NCBI GenBank assembly: GCA_028864885.1
Contig: JAGWLR010000010.1
Coordinates: forward strand, 1 to 55,645
From: Burkholderiales bacterium
GTDB taxonomy: Bacteria > Pseudomonadota > Gammaproteobacteria > Burkholderiales > Burkholderiaceae_C
Direction: 5' to 3'
DNA length: 55,645 nt
The position numbers were made by a program, and so were the translations under genes. Positions 44,685 through 54,279 of the stretch are shown piece after piece (positions within the stretch are counted from its first letter, which is position 1; each line of letters starts with the position of its first letter). The notes under the pieces are model-generated. The model ran no database searches, had not been told where the DNA came from, and saw nothing but the letters and a program-made list of their open reading frames with translations.

Positions 44685-47644
44685 GGGGCCCCGCCATCGG
44701 TGATGCCAGCGGGCGTCAACTTCGATTCGACCAGGAAAAGGCGATCCACCGGCACATGCCCCTGTTCATCCAGGTACTTCTTGACGGCCAGCGCCCGGGC
44801 ATCGGCAATGGACTTGAACCACATCTCATCCACCAAGGCGTGCTGCAGCATGAGCTTTTCCATTTCCGGCACAGGCAGGCTCTTGGTCATACCCAGCACA
44901 TTGCGGGGTTTGTCAAAGGGTTCGGCCAAGTAAGCGCGCTCCAGATACTTGGGATACTCGGCCGCACTCACCGTGACCTGCTCGCTGTTGGCCGCCTGCC
45001 CTTGCTTGACCAGGTCAGCCACCTTCTGCGCCTTGACGCGGCTGGCCACGTAGGCGCGCTTGGCCCCGTCCTGCTCGGTGGCGGGGTCAACCCGGCCCGC
45101 GATCTCAAGTTTCAGTGCCGGACGATCCAAAAGAATCTTCGCCAATGAATCGAGTTTGGTCTTGCTGGCGTCACTCAACTCGTCGCTGCCCGGCGCAAAG
45201 GTCACATAGCCCAACTCAGACGCATCCCCGCCCAGCGCAGACGCCAGCACGCTGAATGGTGCCGTGACGGCCTTCTCAATCAAATTGACCACCACCCGCC
45301 ACACCAGGCCCCCAATGCTGAAATCCGGATCTGAGAGGGTGCCCGAGATCGGCAGGTTGACATCCATTTCACCCTTGCTGTTGGTCAGCAGGCTGATGGC
45401 AAACAGCACCGGCAATTTGGTTGCATCCGGGCTGTCCACATGCCCACCGAAGGTGAGCTGATTCACATACACCTGGTTCTGGGCATCGAGCTTGCCGTTC
45501 TCAATCAGGTATTTCAAATCAACCGACAGCTTGCCCTTGGTGATGGGATAGCCCGCGTACTTGGCCGAATAGGGCGTCAGGCGCGTTAATTCGATATCGG
45601 TGGCATGCGCCGCCAGTTGCAGATACAACTGAGGGGCCAACGGATTGACTTGGCCGCTGATGGACAGGGGGCTGTCGTGGTCGATGCGACCGCGCAGAGT
45701 CAGGTCAGCCGGCTGGCTCTTGGCCGAATCCAAGGCCGACACCGTGCCGTTCAAATCGGTCAGGTTGGCTGCATAGTTCGGCTTGATGTAGTTGTCAGCA
45801 AAGTCCATCCGCCCCCCATTCATCACGATGCGGCCGATCGCGATGTGGGGCGAGTACGCCTTCGGTTTGACGGGTCCCTTCGTCGCTTCGACAGGCACGG
45901 GCGCGGCAGAAGCCGCTGCAGCCGATGAACTCGGCTCTGTCGCGGTCTTGAGGATCTCTTGCAAATTCAGTTTGCCCGTGGGCTTGATGATGACGCGGGC
46001 GTAGAAATCATCGAGCGCGATCTCGCCCACGCCCAGATCCAATGGGTTGGCCTGAGGTCGATCCTGGTAGGACACCTGCAAGGTCTTGAACGCCAGATTC
46101 TTCCAGCGCAGGAAATCATCACCGCCCGACTTGTCGACACTGCGTAGACCCTTGACAGCGGCATCGCCATTGAAGCGAATCTGCGGCGTCTGACCCTGCG
46201 GCAACACCATCTCCAGCCGTCCGTCACAGAACAGCTCGCCCCGCGTCAGCGCCACATTGAGCTGATCGGCCACATAAGGCTGGGCAGCTGTCAATTCGAG
46301 ACCATGCAGCCCCACGGCCAGCTGCGCGGCAAACGGCTGCTGCGGGCGGGGCAAGCTCAACTGCCCACTCACATTCACCTCGCCATGGTCGTTGTGGCGG
46401 GCCGTCAGCTGCACCGGAATCGGATGATCCACAAACTGCCCCTTGGCCATGCCCAGATCCGACACCGTCAATTCAATGTTGGAAAAATCCTGGGCGCGCG
46501 GCGGTTCGCGATCAGGCACCGCCGCATCCACCCAATGCACGCTGCCATCGTGAACCTGGAACTGGGCCAGCTTGAACTGCAAGGGCGTGCCCGCGGGGGC
46601 ACTCTGGGCTGGCGCAGGCTTCTGGCCTTGGGGCTGCAAAGCTTCGATCAAGGACAGCTGCCCGTTGCGCTGTCGCTCCAGCCAGGCCACAGGCGCATCC
46701 CACACCACTTGCTGCACATTCCAACGGTTGTTCAGTGGTTCGCTGTCAGCCAACTTCACCGACAAGGCCCGCCACTGAAGCAGCTCATCGCCCTCTTCGT
46801 CCAGCAAGGCCACGTCGTTCAGCGCGGCCTGTCCTTTCAGGTGCAGGCTGGGCCCTTTGGCAGGATCTTGTCGAAAGGTCAGGGTCAGGCGCGCGTTCAA
46901 AGCCGCCTTGTCGAGCTTGCCCCCCCATTGGATGGGCAACAGCGGCACATAGGACGTCAGCGGTAAATCATTCAAGACGATGTTCAGATCGGCATCGCGC
47001 GTCGGGGCAAAGGGGCGCGATTGCCCAGACACTTGCAACTGCGATCCATCCACGCGCGCCCGGATGACAGGCTTGGTGAACTGCTCGGCCACATAGGGCA
47101 AGTTGGAAATGAAGGGCAAGGTGATCAACAGATCACGAATGTCGTGGCGGGTGCCACTGACCCGGTCGTCCCAGGTCACCTGCCCCTGACGAAGCGCAAT
47201 GTTGTTGACCGAAAAGCGCGCCGGCTCGGAAGACGGCGGTGGGGCGGGACGAGCGGCCAGCTTGGCCACGATGTCGCTGTAGTTCCAGTGCGTGGCGTCT
47301 AACCGGGCCAAATGAACCTCGGGTGAGGTCACCTCCAGCGAATCCAGCACCGGTGCCAGGTGCCGCAAGCTGGCCAGGGACAACTGGGTCTGCACGCGTC
47401 CCACCCGCACGAAAGGCCTTTGTCCATCGGCTTCGTAGATCGTCAGCCCATTCAGACCAGCTTTCAGATGCAGCCATTGCACCTCCACCCGGTCCAGGGT
47501 CACGCGTCGGCCCAAGGTCTGCCCCAGTTGCTCGGCCACCGTCTGGCGAATCCAATCCGGCCCCCAGACGGTGACGCTCACCGCGGCCGAAACCACCACG
47601 CCGAGTGCGGCCGCAGCGGCCACGCGTCCCTTGGTCCAGTTCAC
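44654..47644 (-). CDS. DUF748/AsmA-like envelope protein with OmpA-like C-terminal segment
   Basis: A 996-residue protein with one N-terminal membrane segment (about 7-28) and a very long periplasmic part. The N-terminal region (DRVEVQWLHLKAGLNGLTIYE) and repeated beta-rich units such as LDLGVGEIALDDFYARVIIKP are DUF748/AsmA features. These form long grooves proposed to shuttle phospholipids between membranes. Near the C-terminus, VTFAPGSDELSDASKTKLD resembles the start of an OmpA-like peptidoglycan-binding domain. Start is a GTG at 47644 with GGGG upstream. Its cargo is unknown. Confidence 0.85.
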   Translation of the reverse strand: MNWTKGRVAAAAALGVVVSAAVSVTVWGPDWIRQTVAEQLGQTLGRRVTLDRVEVQWLHLKAGLNGLTIYEADGQRPFVRVGRVQTQLSLASLRHLAPVLDSLEVTSPEVHLARLDATHWNYSDIVAKLAARPAPPPSSEPARFSVNNIALRQGQVTWDDRVSGTRHDIRDLLITLPFISNLPYVAEQFTKPVIRARVDGSQLQVSGQSRPFAPTRDADLNIVLNDLPLTSYVPLLPIQWGGKLDKAALNARLTLTFRQDPAKGPSLHLKGQAALNDVALLDEEGDELLQWRALSVKLADSEPLNNRWNVQQVVWDAPVAWLERQRNGQLSLIEALQPQGQKPAPAQSAPAGTPLQFKLAQFQVHDGSVHWVDAAVPDREPPRAQDFSNIELTVSDLGMAKGQFVDHPIPVQLTARHNDHGEVNVSGQLSLPRPQQPFAAQLAVGLHGLELTAAQPYVADQLNVALTRGELFCDGRLEMVLPQGQTPQIRFNGDAAVKGLRSVDKSGGDDFLRWKNLAFKTLQVSYQDRPQANPLDLGVGEIALDDFYARVIIKPTGKLNLQEILKTATEPSSSAAAASAAPVPVEATKGPVKPKAYSPHIAIGRIVMNGGRMDFADNYIKPNYAANLTDLNGTVSALDSAKSQPADLTLRGRIDHDSPLSISGQVNPLAPQLYLQLAAHATDIELTRLTPYSAKYAGYPITKGKLSVDLKYLIENGKLDAQNQVYVNQLTFGGHVDSPDATKLPVLFAISLLTNSKGEMDVNLPISGTLSDPDFSIGGLVWRVVVNLIEKAVTAPFSVLASALGGDASELGYVTFAPGSDELSDASKTKLDSLAKILLDRPALKLEIAGRVDPATEQDGAKRAYVASRVKAQKVADLVKQGQAANSEQVTVSAAEYPKYLERAYLAEPFDKPRNVLGMTKSLPVPEMEKLMLQHALVDEMWFKSIADARALAVKKYLDEQGHVPVDRLFLVESKLTPAGITDGGAPQRVDFSLTH

Positions 47645-47662
47645 GTTTTACCCCGCTTCCCG

Positions 47663-50600
47663 TCATCCAGCCGAAGGCCGGCGCATGCACTGCGTCATCG
47701 TCGACACGAGCTTGCGCAAATCGTAAGGCTTGCTGACGTGCGCCACCATGCCGGCTGCATCACAAGCCGCCAGCGCGTCACCGAAAGCATGTGCCGTCAG
47801 ACCGATCACCGGCAAGGTGGGGTCGATCACCAGAATACGCCGCGCCGCTTCATAGCCATCCATGACCGGCATTTGCACATCCATCAAGACCACATCAAAC
47901 GCACCCGCGCCACGCGATTCGACCAAGTCGACCGCTTCCCGCCCATCTCGCACCATGGTGAACTCGGCCCCTTCCATGGTGAGCAATTCGCGCAGCACGA
48001 TTTGATTCACGTCGCTGTCTTCGGCCGCCAACACCTTGACCCCATGCAGGCTGGGCTCGGTCCGTTCCCGGCGCACCACGGGTTTGAGTTCGGCGGACTG
48101 CCGCTGCAGGGAATGGGTGGGCGCACCGCCCTCAATGGGCAGATACACCACGAAGCGACTGCCTCGTCCGGGAGTGCTTTCAACTTCAATGCGACCGCCC
48201 ATCAACTCGACCAGGCGCTTGCTGATGCTCAAGCCCAAACCGGTGCCGCCATAGCGGCGCGTGGTGGACGAATCAGCCTGTTTGAATGGCTCGAACACCG
48301 CCTCCAGCTCCTCGGCAGTCATCCCTATACCCGTGTCGACAACGGCCAGCCCCACCGAGGGACCCGATCGGAAGGCCACCAACCGAACCGATCCTTGTTC
48401 CGTGAACTTGACAGCATTGGACAGCAAGTTCAGCAGCACCTGCTCGATCCGCAGGGCATCGCCATCAATGGTCTGGGGCAGATCACGCTCGATCGTCACC
48501 TCCAGGCTCAGGCCTTTGGCCTGTGCCCGATTGAGCATCATGTCAGCCGTTTCGCGCAACAGGTGTTGCAACTCAATGGGCCGCGACTCAATCACCACCT
48601 GCCCCGCTTCGAGCTTGGAGATGTCCAGGATGTCATTGAGCACACCCAACAACAGCCGCCCGGAATCGAGAATGGTTTCGAAGGTCTTTTGCGCTGGCTG
48701 GCCCGAGCTTTCCAGATAGCCCAATTGCGCCAGCCCCAAGACACCGTTCAAGGGCGTGCGGATTTCATGGCTCATGTTGGCCAGGAACTCGCTCTTCACC
48801 CGGGCCAGGCGCTCAGCCTCTTCCCGAGCGGCTTCGCGCTCGCGATCCAGGGCACGCTGCTCGGTCACATCGCGGATCACAGCAATCGCCTCCCGATCGC
48901 CCAGTGGCAACAGGCGTGCTTCGTAGATCTTGGCCGATTCGCCCTCTTCGCTGGCAGGCAGTTCGTAGTCGATCACCTTCTGGCCCTGGGCTTTTAGCAA
49001 CGACAACGCATCGGTCAAACGTTGCGCGCCTGAAGCCGGCAAGCCTTGCTGCAAGCGCATCCCTCGCTGTAGTTGATACAAGGTCACGCGCTCACCGACG
49101 CCGGCGCGGTGGTCGATGATGGTGCCATCCAGCGCCAGGCGGAAGTACTGGTCGGGCAAGGCCTGAAACAGGCTGTCGAGCTCGGCAGTGCGCAGCGACA
49201 CGGCCGACTCCAGCCGTTCATTGTGATAGGTCAGGTTCTTCGTGGCCTGCTTCTGCAGGGTGATGTCGACGAAAGATTCGAGCTGGAACGCGTCATCGGC
49301 CAGGTTGATGCGAGTAGCCGACCACACGACGTCCCGCCGATCTCCCTGGCGGGTCAGCAGGGTGCTTTCGACACGGTCAATGTCTTCGCCCCAGCGCAGG
49401 CGCTGGATGGCCTCCAGCCGGTCATGGACGGTATCAGCCGGCCAGATCTGCAGCTCATCGACGTGTCGCCCGACGATGTCACCACGCTCCAACCCCGCCA
49501 GGCGTTGCCATGATTCGTTCACATCGACCACGACCTGGTCGTTCAAGCGGCACAGCAACATCCCCACCGGACTGGTGAGGAACATCTGCGAAAACCGGGC
49601 CTCGCTTTGCGCCAACCGGGTTTGCGCCTGGGCTTGGGCCAGGGCGGCCTCACGCGCCTCCAAGGCCATGCCCACGGTTTCGGCCAGGCGCAGCACCAGT
49701 TGCCGGATGGCGTCGTCAAAGAACGCCGGCGCATCCATATAGAGATTGCAGATGGCCCGAACCTGGCCCTCGGCTTTCAGCGGCAGGCTGACCATCGAGC
49801 GGAAACCCGCCGCCAAGGCCTTGTCCCGCCAGGAGATGACGCTCGGATCCTGGGCCACGTCATCGCAATATTGGGGCACACCCAGATGGAAGGTACGGGC
49901 GGTCGGGCCCCATTGCTTCGCGTCGCCGTTCAAGGGCAGCACCAGCTTGCTGGCATAGTCAGTGGGCTCGCCGGACCAGCATTGGGGCACGATCCGGTGT
50001 TGCTCTTCATCAGGCTCGCCGACGAAAGCCAGCTTGACGCCTCCGTATTGCACCACCACATCGCACACAGCCTGGTACAGGGCTCGCGCCTCCAGCTTCT
50101 GCGCCGCCACTTCATTGATGCGCAACAAAACCTGGTAGACCCGGTTCAGACGCTCCACTCGTTGCTCGTTGGCGCGGTGCTGCGTGATGTCGCGCGACAA
50201 GCCCAGCACACCAATCACCTGCCCCTTGGCGTCGAGCATGGGGGTTTTGACGGTTTCGACACGCTCGGTGTGACCATCGCTGGCATAGGTCAAGTCGCGT
50301 TCGTCAATCACCACCCCACCGCTGGCGATGGCTTGCTCGTCGCTGCGACGAAACGCCTCGGCCACATCGAACGACACCAGATCGGCATCACGCTTGCCAA
50401 CGATCTGGCCTTCGGGTGCGCCGACGAATTGTTCGAACCGGGCATTGCACAGCCGATAAAAGCCCTTGACGTCCTTGAGCCAAACCAAGTCCGGCAAGGT
50501 ATTGATCAGGGTTCGCAAGAATTGGCGCTCATCCTGCAAGGCCGCCGTGCGCTGACGCACCATGCGCCGCAGGAAAAATCCCCACAAGGCAAAGCCCGAC

Positions 50601-51403
50601 ACCAGGATGGCCCCGCCCGCTAAGCCGTAAATCGCATAGCGCCGCCAAGGTCGCCAGGAAATGGGGGAACCCAGCCACTTGTCGCGCAGGCCTTGCATCT
50701 CGCTTTCGGAGATTTCGGAAAATCCCGATTCGATTTGATCGGCGAGCACCTGATCTTGCGGGCGATAGGCACGATGAAATTGGCCGGTGTAGAGCACAAA
50801 GGCCTTGCGGAATCGGTGATCGATGCCAGCCCGGTACATGAGGTAGTTGGCCGGCGGCTCGTCCATGCAGAACACCCTGAGGCGATTGGCCTTGGCCTCA
50901 TCGATCATGGTCTCGTAACTGTCAAACCGGGCGTCAACCAGCACATCCTGCTTGCGAAGCATCTCTACGCAGGCATCACCCGCTTTGGCCCCCACCAGAA
51001 AGCCCTTCAGGCCGCCCAAGCTGGTGATGCCGCCGATTTCCCGGTCCGTGTAAATCGGCACCGGAATGTCGGCGTAGGGTGCCGAGAAATGATAGAGCTG
51101 GTCTCGCTCCTTGGTGCGGAACATCGTGTCGATGACGTCCCCGGTGCCGCTTTCGAACAGGCGCTGGGTCTGCGCCCAATCCCGGGCGATCAGATGCACA
51201 TGGCGTCCGGTTTTCTGTTCCCACAAGTGCCAGAGATCAACCGTCAAACCGGTCAACTCTCCCTTTTCATCACGGAAGATGAAAGGCGGGTAATGCTCAT
51301 CAGCCAGGACCGTGATGTCCTTGGCAGGGGCGGCGGCGTGAACCTGTGCCCAGAACAGGCAGGCCAGGAGCCACCACCAGCGGGGTCGGGCTAGGTACGT
51401 CAA
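47663..51403 (-). CDS. Large hybrid histidine kinase: SBP-PAS-GAF-PAS-PAS-HisKA-HATPase-REC
   Basis: A 1246-residue membrane sensor. A signal peptide (1-26) is followed by a periplasmic solute-binding domain of SBP_bac_3 type (about 28-245, beginning [16 protein letters not shown]). A membrane segment lies at about 255-280. PAS domains lie at about 290-410, 600-720 and 740-850, with a GAF-like domain at about 425-590. The phosphoacceptor is His879 ([10 protein letters not shown]). The ATPase domain has DTGIGMT, and the receiver has Asp1175 ([11 protein letters not shown]) and Lys1225. The ligand is probably an amino acid or similar small solute. The start is a TTG at 51403. Confidence 0.9.
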   Translation of the reverse strand: MTYLARPRWWWLLACLFWAQVHAAAPAKDITVLADEHYPPFIFRDEKGELTGLTVDLWHLWEQKTGRHVHLIARDWAQTQRLFESGTGDVIDTMFRTKERDQLYHFSAPYADIPVPIYTDREIGGITSLGGLKGFLVGAKAGDACVEMLRKQDVLVDARFDSYETMIDEAKANRLRVFCMDEPPANYLMYRAGIDHRFRKAFVLYTGQFHRAYRPQDQVLADQIESGFSEISESEMQGLRDKWLGSPISWRPWRRYAIYGLAGGAILVSGFALWGFFLRRMVRQRTAALQDERQFLRTLINTLPDLVWLKDVKGFYRLCNARFEQFVGAPEGQIVGKRDADLVSFDVAEAFRRSDEQAIASGGVVIDERDLTYASDGHTERVETVKTPMLDAKGQVIGVLGLSRDITQHRANEQRVERLNRVYQVLLRINEVAAQKLEARALYQAVCDVVVQYGGVKLAFVGEPDEEQHRIVPQCWSGEPTDYASKLVLPLNGDAKQWGPTARTFHLGVPQYCDDVAQDPSVISWRDKALAAGFRSMVSLPLKAEGQVRAICNLYMDAPAFFDDAIRQLVLRLAETVGMALEAREAALAQAQAQTRLAQSEARFSQMFLTSPVGMLLCRLNDQVVVDVNESWQRLAGLERGDIVGRHVDELQIWPADTVHDRLEAIQRLRWGEDIDRVESTLLTRQGDRRDVVWSATRINLADDAFQLESFVDITLQKQATKNLTYHNERLESAVSLRTAELDSLFQALPDQYFRLALDGTIIDHRAGVGERVTLYQLQRGMRLQQGLPASGAQRLTDALSLLKAQGQKVIDYELPASEEGESAKIYEARLLPLGDREAIAVIRDVTEQRALDREREAAREEAERLARVKSEFLANMSHEIRTPLNGVLGLAQLGYLESSGQPAQKTFETILDSGRLLLGVLNDILDISKLEAGQVVIESRPIELQHLLRETADMMLNRAQAKGLSLEVTIERDLPQTIDGDALRIEQVLLNLLSNAVKFTEQGSVRLVAFRSGPSVGLAVVDTGIGMTAEELEAVFEPFKQADSSTTRRYGGTGLGLSISKRLVELMGGRIEVESTPGRGSRFVVYLPIEGGAPTHSLQRQSAELKPVVRRERTEPSLHGVKVLAAEDSDVNQIVLRELLTMEGAEFTMVRDGREAVDLVESRGAGAFDVVLMDVQMPVMDGYEAARRILVIDPTLPVIGLTAHAFGDALAACDAAGMVAHVSKPYDLRKLVSTMTQCMRRPSAG

Positions 51404-51528
51404 GACGATGGATTCCAGCTAGGTATCAATCTAACCTTCTACCCTAGCACGGGATCCTTGCAAAAGAGGGAAAGCCGCTAGGCCCCACCTGTGACATCGC
51501 ACCGGTGAGGCCAATTGGCATCATGGCA

Positions 51529-52629
51529 TCAGGCTGACAAAGTGGGGTAATCGATGTAGCCGTGCGGGCCCACTCCGCCGTAGAGCGGCGCGTCCGCAAA
51601 CAACTCATTGAGGGGCGCGTTTTCCTTGAAACGACGCGGCAGGTCCGGATTCGAGATCATCAAGCGACCGAAGGAAACCAGTTGGCCCTTGCCTTCGCGC
51701 AGTGCCGCCTCGGCCATGTCCTTGCTGTAACCGTTGTTCAGCATCCACACGCCGTCGTACAGGCCGCGCAGCGCCTCGTAATCGAACGGGGCGTTGTCAC
51801 GCGGGCCACCGGTGGCGCCTTCGACCACGTGGATGTAGACGGGGTGGAGCTTGTTGAGCTCACGCACCACGTACTCGAACAAAGGCTGGGGCTGGCTTTC
51901 GTTGGAGTCATTGACGGGCGACACCGGCGAAATCCGGATGCCGGTGCGGTCGGCGCCGATCTCTTGGGTCACTGCGGCCATCACCTCCAGCAAGAAGCGG
52001 GCGCGGTTTTCGATGCTGCCACCGTACTGGTCGGTGCGCTTGTTGGAACCATCGCGCAGGAAGGCGTCGATCAGGTAGCCGTGGGCACCGTGGATTTCGA
52101 CACCATCGAAACCGGCTTCAATGGCGTTGCGAGCGGCGGTGCGGAAATCATTGACGATGCCTGCGATTTCGGCGGTTTCCAGGGCACGCGGGGTGGACGT
52201 GTCGGTGTAGCCCACGCCGGGGATGTAGGTCTTGGCCTTGGCTGCGATGGCCGACGGTGCCACGGGGGCCTGCTCATTGGGCTGGAAGGCCGTGTGCGAC
52301 ATGCGGCCGGTGTGCCACAACTGCACAAAGATCTTGCCGCCACGCTCGTGCACGGCATCGGTCACCTTGCGCCAGCCAGCGATCTGTTCGGGTGTGTGCA
52401 CCCCCGGGGTCGACACATAACCCTGGGCCTGGGCCGACACCTGGGTGGCTTCGGCCACGATCAGGCCGACCGATGCGCGCTGGGCGTAGTACTCCACCGT
52501 CATGGCGCCAGGCACATTTCCAGCTTCGGCACGGTTGCGGGTCAAGGGGGCCATCACCATGCGGTTGGCCAATTCGATGCGGCCCAACTTCAGGGGTTGG
52601 AACAGAACAGAGGTCTCGTTGTTTGCCAT
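51529..52629 (-). CDS. Old Yellow Enzyme alkene reductase (NemA-like)
   Basis: A 366-residue FMN TIM-barrel enzyme that reduces alpha,beta-unsaturated carbonyls, maleimides or nitro compounds with NAD(P)H. LFQPLKLGRIELANRMVMAPLTRNRA is abridged by its N-terminal half here: KLGRIELANRMVMAPLTRNR is the OYE start. EIHGAHGYLIDAFLRDGSN carries the substrate-binding His region, and the C-terminal FGRLMISNPDLP is conserved. GGAG precedes the ATG at 52629. It follows a NemR-like regulator gene by 13 bases, the layout of the nemRA electrophile response. Confidence 0.9.
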   Translation of the reverse strand: MANNETSVLFQPLKLGRIELANRMVMAPLTRNRAEAGNVPGAMTVEYYAQRASVGLIVAEATQVSAQAQGYVSTPGVHTPEQIAGWRKVTDAVHERGGKIFVQLWHTGRMSHTAFQPNEQAPVAPSAIAAKAKTYIPGVGYTDTSTPRALETAEIAGIVNDFRTAARNAIEAGFDGVEIHGAHGYLIDAFLRDGSNKRTDQYGGSIENRARFLLEVMAAVTQEIGADRTGIRISPVSPVNDSNESQPQPLFEYVVRELNKLHPVYIHVVEGATGGPRDNAPFDYEALRGLYDGVWMLNNGYSKDMAEAALREGKGQLVSFGRLMISNPDLPRRFKENAPLNELFADAPLYGGVGPHGYIDYPTLSA

Positions 52630-52642
52630 GGACAGACTCCAG

Positions 52643-53269
52643 TCAATTGGCGTGGGAAGAAGAATCAGGGACAAAGAATTGATCCAGCATCAGCTGCACC
52701 GTGTCCTTGAGGGGTTGAGAGGTGTGTTCGATCTTCATGCGCAGCAGCGCCCCCTCCCAGGCATCCCAGAAGAAGGCGGCCAGGGCTGCGGGGTCGGCGT
52801 CTCGACGCACTTGCCCTTTTTGCTGCGCTTGCTGCAACAGGCCGCCCAGCAAGGCGCGCCATTCCTGCATGGCGGTGGCCAACACTGCCCGACACATGGG
52901 GCTGGAGTCGGCCACTTCGGCCGCGAAATTGCCCACCAGGCAGCCCGGGGTCGCCGCCTGCTCGTGATGACGGATGAAACGGGCAAAGATGTGGCGCATC
53001 ACCCCCAGGGGATCGTCTTGCGGACGCACGGGCGATTCTTCGACGCAAGTGGCCCAAGCCTGGTGAACCCAATCCACATAGTTGCGGATGATCACGGCGG
53101 CAAAGGCTTCCTTGCTGTCGAAGTGGTTGTAGAACGAGCCCTTGGGCACCCCTGCCTGATCGGTGATCTGCTGGATGCCCGTGGCGTTGTAGCCCAGCTT
53201 GGTGAAGAGGGTGTACCCCGCTTCAGTCAGGCGATGGGGGATGTCGGTTTTGTCTGCGGTGCGAGCCAT
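52643..53269 (-). CDS. TetR-family regulator, NemR-like
   Basis: A 208-residue regulator with helix-turn-helix at about 30-52 (ITDQAGVPKGSFYNHFDSKE). The segment ATPGCLVGNFAAE contains a Cys in the position of the redox-sensing Cys of E. coli NemR, which reacts with electrophiles and hypochlorite. It precedes a NemA-like OYE gene and probably controls both. The ATG at 53269 is only six bases from a good -10 element, so the mRNA may be leaderless. The TTG at 53275 would lie even closer. Confidence 0.87.
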   Translation of the reverse strand: MARTADKTDIPHRLTEAGYTLFTKLGYNATGIQQITDQAGVPKGSFYNHFDSKEAFAAVIIRNYVDWVHQAWATCVEESPVRPQDDPLGVMRHIFARFIRHHEQAATPGCLVGNFAAEVADSSPMCRAVLATAMQEWRALLGGLLQQAQQKGQVRRDADPAALAAFFWDAWEGALLRMKIEHTSQPLKDTVQLMLDQFFVPDSSSHAN

Positions 53270-53275
53270 GGCCAA

Positions 53276-53304
53276 ATAATATGACCAGTCGTCTTAAAAT
53301 GCAA
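53276..53304 (-). promoter_or_regulatory. Promoter with operator for the nemR-nemA-like pair
   Basis: On the minus strand TTGCAT (53299-53304) and TATTAT (53276-53281) are separated by exactly 17 bases. The spacer contains an imperfect dyad, TAAGAC-N5-GTCATA (53280-53296), which resembles the NemR-type GACC/GGTC sites. Repressor binding would cover the core promoter. Confidence 0.6.
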
Positions 53305-53384
53305 GCGGGCTGAAAATGCCCCCGGCCCGCGCAGCTGCCATCGGCTAAGCTTCGCGCTGTTTTCACCACCGAGAGCCCCCTGTC

Positions 53385-54275
53385 ATGTCCAACTCGTCTT
53401 CCTCCTCTGTTCGCTTTGATGGCCGCGTGGCAATCGTTACGGGGGCTGGCGCCGGCCTGGGTCGCAGCCATGCCTTGCAGCTGGCAGCTCGAGGCGCCAA
53501 GGTGGTGGTCAACGACCTGGGCGATCCCTCTGCGGTGGTCCAGGAGATCAAGGCGGCCGGCGGCGAGGCCATCGGCTTCTCAGGCTCGGTGACCGATGCC
53601 GAGGCCATGGCGCGCATGGCTCAGGAAACAATGGCTCAATGGGGTCGCATCGACATCCTGGTCAACAACGCCGGGATCCTGCGCGACAAAAGCTTCACCA
53701 AGATGAGCCTGGACGACTTCCGCCTGGTGGTCGATGTTCACCTGATGGGCGCGGTCAACTGCACCAAGGCGGTGTGGGACACCATGCGGGCCCAGCAATA
53801 TGGCCGCATCGTGTTCACGACCTCCTCATCCGGCTTGTTCGGCAACTTTGGTCAGTCCAACTATGGCGCCGCCAAGATGGCCTTGGTGGGCTTGATGCAG
53901 ACCCTGTCACTGGAAGGCGAAAAAGCCAATGTGCGCGTGAACTGCCTGGCACCGACAGCCGCCACCCAAATGACCGAAGGCATCCTGACGCCCGAAGTGC
54001 TGGCCCAGTTCCAGCCTGAGCGGGTCACCCCGGGTCTGCTGGTACTCGCCAGCGAAGACGCGCCCACTCGCGCCATTCTGTGCGCCGGTGCCGGCACGTT
54101 TGCCGCCGCTCATGTCACGTTGACTGAGGGCTTGTACGTGGGGGATCGCTCTGACGCCGCTGAAATCGTGGCGACCCAGTTCGATCAGATCACCGACCGT
54201 CACGGCGAAGTGGTACCGGCCTTCGGGATGCTGCAGTCGCAACGCGAACTGGCCAACGCCAGCGGTCGCCGGTGA
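53385..54275 (+). CDS. SDR oxidoreductase, hydroxyacyl-CoA-dehydrogenase-like
   Basis: A 296-residue short-chain dehydrogenase. The cofactor loop VTGAGAGLGRSHALQLAARG, the NNAG motif and the catalytic Ser/Tyr/Lys set in TTSSSGLFGNFGQSNYGAAK are all present. Sequence and length resemble the N-terminal dehydrogenase part of peroxisomal-type multifunctional enzyme (HSD17B4-like), often found in fatty-acid or steroid catabolism. The substrate is inferred only. It stands alone, with the divergent NemR-like gene upstream and the convergent cyclase gene four bases downstream. Confidence 0.85.
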   Translation: MSNSSSSSVRFDGRVAIVTGAGAGLGRSHALQLAARGAKVVVNDLGDPSAVVQEIKAAGGEAIGFSGSVTDAEAMARMAQETMAQWGRIDILVNNAGILRDKSFTKMSLDDFRLVVDVHLMGAVNCTKAVWDTMRAQQYGRIVFTTSSSGLFGNFGQSNYGAAKMALVGLMQTLSLEGEKANVRVNCLAPTAATQMTEGILTPEVLAQFQPERVTPGLLVLASEDAPTRAILCAGAGTFAAAHVTLTEGLYVGDRSDAAEIVATQFDQITDRHGEVVPAFGMLQSQRELANASGRR

Positions 54276-54279
54276 CGGC

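Noticed and set aside
47360-48997. Plus-strand open frame of 545 codons opposite the DUF748 and hybrid kinase genes
   Set aside because: It spans the junction of two real genes on the other strand and has no recognisable domain.
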